Of a stretch of DNA of 64,000 nucleotides, positions 59,701 through 64,000 are shown in pieces (position 1 is the stretch's first letter; every line of letters starts with the position of its first letter). The translations under genes and the position numbers were made by a program. The notes under the pieces were generated by a model that was given only the letters and a program-made list of their open reading frames with translations, did no database searches and had not been told where the DNA came from. The stretch spans positions 1 through 64,000 of the forward strand of contig NZ_QXED01000009.1 in NCBI RefSeq assembly GCF_003583365.1, in the 5' to 3' direction. This stretch comes from Fibrisoma montanum. GTDB lineage: Bacteria; Bacteroidota; Bacteroidia; Cytophagales; Spirosomataceae.

Positions 59701-59939
59701 TTGCTGATGGGCAACGTGCCATCATAGATGTTTAGGCCGTAGACGGTGCTGATCCATAGCCGACCGGCTCTATCCTGATGCAGTCGCAATACATGGGCGT
59801 ACGTCAGCCCGTCATAAACGCCATACTTTCGGTCAGCGAACTGCTGGGCTAGACTTTGGTCAGCCCCGCAAAAACCGATCGCTCCAATCGCGAAAAAGAG
59901 CAGGTGCCGCAAAAAGGAAGCCAACCGAATAGAGTTCAT
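56766..59939 (-). CDS. Reg_prop propeller sensor histidine kinase (LytS-type His_kinase core)
   Basis: 1057 residues from ATG 59939. A signal or anchor (LLFFAIGAIGFCGADQSLAQ) precedes a two-propeller periplasmic region with Reg_prop blades (YGVYDGLTYAHVLRLHQDRA then GRLWISTVYGLNIY; SVSQDRNGKIWFGSWGYGLS; DKRGNLWLSTDQGLWLYDYK), a Y_Y_Y domain (about 675-780), one membrane helix (TWWFRTCLIVGVVAGLAYLR), a coiled coil, and a His_kinase core. The phospho-acceptor segment reads IDPHFVSNFLMTVQSVA, where the family usually has I-N-P-H-F-L-F-N. ATP-binding residues include NAIKHGLENK and EDDGVGLDLA. It would sense a surface glycan or other ligand and pass a signal to the LytTR regulator downstream. Confidence 0.92.
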   Translation of the reverse strand: MNSIRLASFLRHLLFFAIGAIGFCGADQSLAQQFADRKYGVYDGLTYAHVLRLHQDRAGRLWISTVYGLNIYDGTLPISNHRRFPQLPDVNIDEMVSMPDGTLWANTNVRMFKINLTGPTGLAIKEFKVDYGPGAVQRRIRFLTADNRDQLWFTTRTATPNVGQRLYCWRQGQNEDVTRRFFSKPEQRFRGVLADQANRRLLIATEDGRLWQLNDKQLTEIRSNVGVTQLLADPIGRIYALAGTTLYRIDGQTLHRLYDVPVPESYLVCCAVGLHGELAFQKRVGDLDVCWYDGKTVVNSHISTSPVDHLLFDRQGELWIATSHNGLFHLRLNGWRYFDYSEGWLDETNSVSQDRNGKIWFGSWGYGLSRLTAQGIVADSTYHQGRLIRYFYPATRHDTEGNIVFASGENQGVFHFDGEHLRSFPGTDTTGIIAAFYDDSARNRYLLATTRSILIYNRRTLALTDVIAVPFDEQYNDIERDKFGRFWIGGYKTNLIWDGRSRSVQTLRKTDKRLPVQMLNEIRRDKRGNLWLSTDQGLWLYDYKRYRHIAADYIQKTITYCRFLGRYLIIGTLEGLFVMDMERFYQSGEEWIAYFDMDNGFRGSQCLFNGYLHDTQGRVWIPTRDRMMMIPEKQLLNLLKPVQAGIHSFRDLRTGQTIVDESSELRLSSGQNDIEVIFREPEAHNILANTTYSYRLERLDGQSDRAHLEWSAPVKRRTVTFRNLTDGRYRLTIKVVRANGLWNTRPYVQVFRIAPPWWATWWFRTCLIVGVVAGLAYLRVRQVRAVSRRRLKTARTQRRLAQLETEAANKQKQLAEASRQRALLELRAITNQIDPHFVSNFLMTVQSVAFENDPETIVSYLAKFGAIFRNQLTSRSRVFWTLGEELEFVNNYLELEHVRFGDRIRFSVDVRSDVPANTHLPKMLIQGYVSNAIKHGLENKPEGGTVQLTVRQADDRLFICVEDDGVGLDLAKQYRRRSTGRGLSINEAIFNQLNEYNNEPSWQRITDLIKMEPGRCGVRQEASIPLYPKLPPEEAAVDPVDSRPVPKPDASSALNPG

Positions 59940-60078
59940 ACGTCTTGCAGGGCATTGACGTATCAAGTTACAAGGATTAGTCATACATCGCCAGACACCC
60001 ATCAGCTAATGGATGAATACCTGACATTCACGGACCAAATGACTTAGTAAACGGATGAATTTTGAGTAAGTGATACGT

Positions 60079-60124
60079 GTAAAATGCATAAACCGATGGT
60101 TTCCCACCGGCTTATGCATTTTAC
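60079..60124 (-). terminator. Terminator-like hairpin after the repeat protein gene
   Basis: GTAAAATGCATAA (60079-60091) pairs with TTATGCATTTTAC (60112-60124), with more pairs inside (CCGATGG/CCACCGG). It lies 17 nt beyond the stop at 60141 on the minus strand. Confidence 0.65.
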
Positions 60125-60140
60125 CTAATCTAGTCGACTT

Positions 60141-62063
60141 CTAGCGGGTTAGTTTCTGATTAAGTTGTTGAAGCTGTTGGCGTAAGGTTATAATTTCTTT
60201 CTGTTGCTGAAGAACGTACAAGGTCAGTTCCTCAATCTTTTCGAGCAGTTTGGCATCCATCTTACCCACATCTACACCGTCTTTGATTACGTCCTCTGCT
60301 GAGGGAACGCCCGGCAGGTGCTTGTTGGTTTTGATGTATGCTTCTACGTCACCCAGGCTACGCAATTGATAGTGTTCATCAAAAACCTTATCGCTCCACT
60401 CATCGGTGCTAGCGATGGCCACTTTTACCTTTTCGGTTAAAATGCCTTCCTTAACGTATAACCGATACCCAAGGGGGATTGACAAGAGATCATTACCAAT
60501 GATGACGGCGTCGTTCTGGGCTGTACTTAAGTAACGGCCCTTGCGCTCCCACAAGTCGGCATTAACGCCTACACGAGCGCTGCTGTTGCTGGAGGCCAGC
60601 ACTACGTTGCCCTGCCCATCCACACTCAGAAACTTGTTCTGGTTGGTCATACTCGCTGGTGATGCACTCGTCAGGTTCTCCAGCCGCAGCCCCGACTGGT
60701 TGGCTACCCCACTCACTACATGCAAGCGAGCCGATGGCGCAGACGTACCGATGCCCACGTTGGCCCCGCTGCCCAGCACTACCGCGTTACTCACATTGAC
60801 TTTGGCGTTGTTACCGATGGCCGTCGCATTGCTTAGTCCACTGGCTCCGGCATCGGCCCGAAAGCCCACAAAGGTATTGTTGATACCCGCAACATTGGCT
60901 CTGCCAGCCTCAAAGCCCATCGCCAGGTTGTTGTCGCCGTTGACCCCCTGCCCGTTGCCGGCGTTAGCCCCTAAGTAGACATTGAACGAACCACCGGTGT
61001 TGCCGCCCCCGGCATTATCACCCAGAAAGAAGTTAGCCGATCCACTGGTGTTAGCAGCCCCGGCGTTGGTACCCATGATGAAGTTCGAGGAGCCGGTAGT
61101 GTTGTTCACCCCGGCCTGCACGCCGATGAAGGTGTTGAACTGGCCTGTGGTGTTGCTGTAGCCTGTGCGGTGGCCCACAAAGGTGTTGGCCGGGGCGTTG
61201 GTATTGTAACCAGATTGGTTACCGACAAAGGTATTCTGAGTTCCATGCTGGTTAGTCAAGCCAGCTCTACTGCCTAGCATGACGTTACCCGAAGCTTTAT
61301 TGTTAAAGCCGGCACTATCGCCAATTACTATATTGTAGTTTGAGTTGTTACTTTTATATCCCGTCTTATATCCGATGAATACATTTTGATACCCGTTATT
61401 GATATTAAAACCGGTTAAATACCCAAGGTACACATTGCCTATCCCACCCTTGTTAAATGCGCCAGCAAAATCACCAAGAAGTACATTCCCCCAGCCAGTG
61501 CTTGTATTTTCACCAGCGCTGTTGCCAATCATGATATTGTTAAATCCTTCCGTGTTGTTACGACCAGCGTTAGCTCCTAAGAAAACATTCTCTTTACCAG
61601 TAATATTTTGTTGGCCGGCACTACGTCCAATAAAAGTGTTACTTTCTCCTCTTGTTGTTTTATTGCCGGCTTCTGTGCCCACAAACGTGTTGTTGTACGC
61701 AGTTGTCATACTGTACCCAGCCCGATAACCAGTAGCTACGTTATCCGATCCGGATGTATTCTCTAGGCCAGCCTCCCGGCCAATAAACGTGTTGCCAGCA
61801 CCCGTAGTAGTCTTAGCACCAGTTCGGTAACCGGTAAATGTATTATCGCCACCACTGGTTATAGCATTACCTGCTCCTCGGCCCAACATAGTGTTGTACG
61901 GACCAGTCAACGTAGTATTGCCTGCTTCAATACCCACAATGGTGTTAGCAGAGCCAGGCGTAGGTGAGGAAGGGCCGGTTGCTACGTAGTTGTTCTGAGC
62001 CAGGACCGGCAGTTTACTCATCAGGAGTACAGCAATCAGCAGTAAGACGTAATAACGGTTCAT
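60141..62063 (-). CDS. Large secreted repeat protein (TMF/YadA-head-like beta-roll with coiled-coil end)
   Basis: 640 residues. A signal peptide (YYVLLLIAVLLMSKLPVLAQ) is followed by about 22 repeats of 17-18 residues with the pattern N-T-x-x-G-x-x-A-G (NTFIGREAG, NVFLGANAG, NIVIGDSAG). The pattern resembles the left-handed beta-roll of trimeric adhesin heads and 'TMF family' proteins. After residue 440 come VGIGTSAPSARLHVVSG, then YQLRSLGDVEAYIKTNKHLP and a C-terminal coiled coil (EELTLYVLQQQKEIITLRQQ). The last part is like the tail-fibre chaperone-type ends of Bacteroidota surface proteins. The middle repeats (about 61260-61700) are more AT-rich than the rest, which suggests mosaic origin. 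Confidence 0.85.
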   Translation of the reverse strand: MNRYYVLLLIAVLLMSKLPVLAQNNYVATGPSSPTPGSANTIVGIEAGNTTLTGPYNTMLGRGAGNAITSGGDNTFTGYRTGAKTTTGAGNTFIGREAGLENTSGSDNVATGYRAGYSMTTAYNNTFVGTEAGNKTTRGESNTFIGRSAGQQNITGKENVFLGANAGRNNTEGFNNIMIGNSAGENTSTGWGNVLLGDFAGAFNKGGIGNVYLGYLTGFNINNGYQNVFIGYKTGYKSNNSNYNIVIGDSAGFNNKASGNVMLGSRAGLTNQHGTQNTFVGNQSGYNTNAPANTFVGHRTGYSNTTGQFNTFIGVQAGVNNTTGSSNFIMGTNAGAANTSGSANFFLGDNAGGGNTGGSFNVYLGANAGNGQGVNGDNNLAMGFEAGRANVAGINNTFVGFRADAGASGLSNATAIGNNAKVNVSNAVVLGSGANVGIGTSAPSARLHVVSGVANQSGLRLENLTSASPASMTNQNKFLSVDGQGNVVLASSNSSARVGVNADLWERKGRYLSTAQNDAVIIGNDLLSIPLGYRLYVKEGILTEKVKVAIASTDEWSDKVFDEHYQLRSLGDVEAYIKTNKHLPGVPSAEDVIKDGVDVGKMDAKLLEKIEELTLYVLQQQKEIITLRQQLQQLNQKLTR

Positions 62064-62080
62064 GTTTGTGCAGGATTAAG

Positions 62081-62110
62081 CCAACGTCAGGCCGTATTGC
62101 ACGACGTTGG
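62081..62110 (-). terminator. Hairpin between the lipoprotein gene and the repeat protein gene
   Basis: CCAACGTC (62081-62088) and GACGTTGG (62103-62110) are inverted copies 27 nt after the lipoprotein stop at 62137 on the minus strand. No T-run; it may terminate weakly or protect the mRNA. Confidence 0.5.
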
Positions 62111-62136
62111 CAGTGAAGAATGGGAATCTGACTTGT

Positions 62137-62508
62137 CTATTGATTGCTGTTGAGTCGGCTCTGGCTGCAATCGCCCGCATCAATACGGATGGCGCCCGAC
62201 CATTTGCTCACCGACTTTCCGTTCAGTTTAGCGACTGCATCCATCGAATAGCTACCCGCCGGACGCTCCACCCGCAGTAGCATGCCGGCAATCTCCGTCT
62301 GACAATCCGGTTGCCGCCCCATCAGGTAAGGTTTGTTCAGCGTGCCCACCAGCTCACCGTTGAGCCGCACTTCAATCTGATCGAACTGGTCGGCGGCCTT
62401 GTTGGTGTAGAACTGGTAGCTGCCGGTGGCTGGTTTAACTTCATTCCGTTCGTTGCTACAGCTAACGGCCGTCAGTAAGGTAAGCAGGGCAATGACAATC
62501 GTTTTCAT
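62137..62508 (-). CDS. Small lipoprotein of unknown function
   Basis: 123 residues. The lipobox LTAVSC is at residues 12-17. The mature protein is a small beta-rich domain with GSYQFYTNKAADQFDQIEVR, LNGELVGTLNKPYLMGRQPD and a C-terminal GAIRIDAGDCSQSRLNSNQ; the two cysteines (in DCQTEIAG and DCSQ) may form a disulphide. I do not recognise the family. It is next to the repeat surface protein gene and read the same way, so a shared surface role is possible but not shown. Confidence 0.7.
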   Translation of the reverse strand: MKTIVIALLTLLTAVSCSNERNEVKPATGSYQFYTNKAADQFDQIEVRLNGELVGTLNKPYLMGRQPDCQTEIAGMLLRVERPAGSYSMDAVAKLNGKSVSKWSGAIRIDAGDCSQSRLNSNQ

Positions 62509-62701
62509 GGTTTGTTTTGATTAGTATCTGTTGTGTTTTGGTTAACGGTTCAAAACTAGCCTGCACAACGGTGGTAGGCGGACAACAGCCAATCAACGGG
62601 ACGAACCCCCGGTCAACCCGATCGAAATCCAGTTATTCCGGCATGAAATGTAAGCACCTGAGCGAACGGTCAGCCGATCGAAAACCCATTAACCCAAAAA
62701 C

Positions 62702-62732
62702 AGCAAAGCCACTCCGCACGGAATGGCTTTGC
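62702..62732 (-). terminator. Terminator of the lipoprotein gene at 62756
   Basis: AGCAAAGCCA and TGGCTTTGCT are inverted copies (62702-62732) and the minus strand continues GTTTTTGGG, as a rho-independent terminator for the gene ending at 62756. The 62509-62700 stretch shows nothing else. Confidence 0.75.
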
Positions 62733-62755
62733 TCAAACGAAACACCCTTAAATAC

Positions 62756-63625
62756 TCACTCACACTGGTAGGTAAATGCCTGGCGGCTTTTCCGGCTGAT
62801 GGGCGTCGGTACGCTCAGGGTGTATGTCTGGGAGTTCTGCTCCTGAGCCGTCAGTTTGTTGTCTGCGTCGTACAGCAGGGAAATCGTAGTGGATTCACGC
62901 AGCGAACCGCGGGTGCCGTTTGCGTTAATGGCGTACGTTCTGAAGCCGCTCGGGGCTTTCTGGTGCCAGAACCGACCGGGCAATCCCTCGTTATTCTGAA
63001 TCAACGCCATCACCGTCATCAGGCAGGGCTCGGGCAGGTATGTGTAGGGCGACGGATTGGCATCGAATGTATAGTCGGTTTCCTGCACCACGGCCGTACC
63101 ATCAATGTAGCCGAATCGGGACCGCTCGTTGATCAGGTTACCAGTGACGTCGTAGGTGAACGTAAACGTCCGCTCGTTGATCAGCGCACCGGTGGGCAGC
63201 ACCTGCCGGGCTTCCACGATCTTGCTCAGCCGCCCGGCCGGAGTGTACTCCATGGTGAACACCGTCTGGGTTCGTCCGCCACTGGCGTAGGTAGCACGGG
63301 TAGCCGGTGTATTGGCGCCGGCGAAGTCGAAGGTAATCGTGGCCTGGCTGTTTGCCGCCCGGACAAGGCGGTTGTTTTCATATACGGTCTGGAAGCTGGC
63401 TTCCTGCCGGGTTGATCGCTCAAACAGGGAAGCCAGAGCCTGTCCGTTGTAGGTAAACCCACGTTCCAGTACGTTGGTCAGGTTACCGCCTGGGTCAACA
63501 TTCTGGTCGGTCATGCCTACCAGCCGGCAGACAACCGGGTCTGGATCAGATTCGCGCTTACAGGCCAGCGTAGCTACCAGCAACAGCAGCACAAGAACAC
63601 GGTTCGGTAACAAAAAGGGTCTCAT
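62756..63625 (-). CDS. Lipoprotein of unknown function with beta-rich (RHS-like) repeats
   Basis: 289 residues from ATG 63625. The lipobox LVATLAC gives Cys at residue 22. The mature part has repeated strands of the kind ...TFDFAGANTPATRATYASGG, TVFTMEYTPAGRLSKIVEAR, RTFTFTYDVTGNLINERSRF and ETDYTFDANPSPYTYL, each about 20-25 residues with Y-D/N-x-x-G-x-L turns, as in secreted RHS/YD-type and DUF4595-like proteins of Bacteroidota. It would be on the outer-membrane surface. The function is unknown. Confidence 0.75.
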   Translation of the reverse strand: MRPFLLPNRVLVLLLLVATLACKRESDPDPVVCRLVGMTDQNVDPGGNLTNVLERGFTYNGQALASLFERSTRQEASFQTVYENNRLVRAANSQATITFDFAGANTPATRATYASGGRTQTVFTMEYTPAGRLSKIVEARQVLPTGALINERTFTFTYDVTGNLINERSRFGYIDGTAVVQETDYTFDANPSPYTYLPEPCLMTVMALIQNNEGLPGRFWHQKAPSGFRTYAINANGTRGSLRESTTISLLYDADNKLTAQEQNSQTYTLSVPTPISRKSRQAFTYQCE

Positions 63626-63731
63626 TTTTTGCGATCTATACACAGCAAATGTATATTGTATGAATAGGCTTACCTACTTTCTGACGGTAGAATAATGTAA
63701 TTTAGCGAATTGACAAATTATTTCGAATTCA

Positions 63732-64000
63732 GTGGTACTTGATAGCCCTCAGCAACTGCTTCTTAATCGAATCAGCGAGATCGGCCACCCCGAGGCCATC
63801 CGGCGGTTCTTTGGGTTACTCAAAGAGTTGATCGACATCGTCAACCTGCCCAACGGCGATGCCCGGCTGGCGTTTGTTGCCGATAAAGAACGAACAATCA
63901 CCGCCAACATAAATTTCTTCACGGCGCTACGCATTTTTAAACCTCATTCGAGTGAAGTTGAATACAGTCTGGTCATTAAAAAGGATTGTCTTGAAAGCTT
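63732..64000 (+). CDS. Start of an unrecognised gene cut by the window edge
   Basis: The plus strand is open from a GTG at 63732 to the window end (89 residues seen). An in-frame TGA at 63711-63713 shows the true start is here; no ATG is available. The protein begins VLDSPQQLLLNRISEIGHPE and continues with helices and a strand (ARLAFVADKERTITANINFF). It has no signal peptide and shows no motif that I can name. Confidence 0.6.
   Translation, partial: MVLDSPQQLLLNRISEIGHPEAIRRFFGLLKELIDIVNLPNGDARLAFVADKERTITANINFFTALRIFKPHSSEVEYSLVIKKDCLES

Noticed and set aside
60541-61728. Plus-strand frames of 109-145 codons with Leu/Pro-rich repeats
   Set aside because: They are the antisense reading of the 17-18-residue repeats of the surface-protein gene.
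60141-62063. Repeats considered as a CRISPR or DNA-level tandem array
   Set aside because: The periodicity is in the protein; at DNA level the units differ and there are no uniform spacers. No CRISPR array or cas gene was seen in the window.

Overview
The window reads as a chromosomal segment of a Bacteroidota bacterium of the order Cytophagales, most like the Spirosoma/Fibrella group. The basis is: SusC/SusD and DUF4249-type TonB-dependent receptor loci, near-consensus Bacteroidota promoter boxes (TAnnTTTG), no obvious Shine-Dalgarno dependence, a bacillithiol-type redox protein, Tat-exported Gfo/Idh/MocA oxidoreductases, and a moderately high GC content in most genes with AT-rich islands. 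This placement comes from reading gene families, not from a database search.

Layout. 0-1.2 kb: the right end of an IS3-type insertion sequence abuts an AT-rich decayed gene with two in-frame stops. 1.2-5 kb: a small receiver-like protein, then a nucleotide-sugar cluster on the minus strand (rfbA, rfbB, galE). 5-12.2 kb: mostly housekeeping genes, including a transglutaminase-like protein, an Sfp-type phosphopantetheinyl transferase, a WD40 protein, a DivIVA-like protein, folB, ytxJ, waaA and rsgA. 12.3-16.9 kb: a cystathionine beta-synthase-like gene directly downstream of an AT-rich ATPase + TOPRIM gene pair (a candidate defence module), then methylmalonyl-CoA epimerase, an A-type Fe-S carrier and an acyl-CoA thioesterase. 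17-24.5 kb: a minus-strand run of eight or nine genes that looks like a sugar or sugar-acid utilisation operon (two Gfo/Idh/MocA oxidoreductases, SDR, ROK kinase, UPF0309/SIS isomerase, cupin, GNAT, NTF2-like), ending in a MetE-like methyltransferase.

24.6-30.8 kb: pnuC, a stand-alone glycogen-binding (CBM48-like) protein, and an operon of a very large PVC-type haem protein, an Rpn-family nuclease and a sugar-phosphate isomerase-like TIM barrel. 30.9-36.1 kb: a vitamin B12 uptake and salvage operon read from a cobalamin riboswitch (btuB, DUF6580 membrane protein, btuF-like, cobU, and a diphthine-ammonia-ligase-like PP-loop ATPase). 36.2-44.2 kb: an SDR gene, then a four-gene outer-membrane locus (small secreted protein, TonB receptor, DUF4249 lipoprotein, MG2/plug-like protein). 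44.6-47.5 kb: murI, a carotenoid-cleavage oxygenase and a small membrane protein. 47.6-52.2 kb: an orphan SusC/SusD pair. 52.8-55.3 kb: bifunctional aspartokinase/homoserine dehydrogenase. 55.3-60 kb: a secreted protein and a LytS/LytT-type two-component system with a Reg_prop propeller sensor. 60.1-64 kb: a 22-repeat surface protein, two lipoproteins and the start of an unrecognised gene.

The main unexplained structure is a set of long intergenic palindromes. One purine-rich GGAGGAAAGGAG-type family occurs four times between 9 and 18 kb. A second family with AACGCAGAG arms occurs at 11.2 and 33.1 kb, and in the first case encodes the last residues of waaA. There is also a separate hairpin with perfect 28-bp arms at 16.9 kb. 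No tRNA, rRNA or CRISPR array was recognised.
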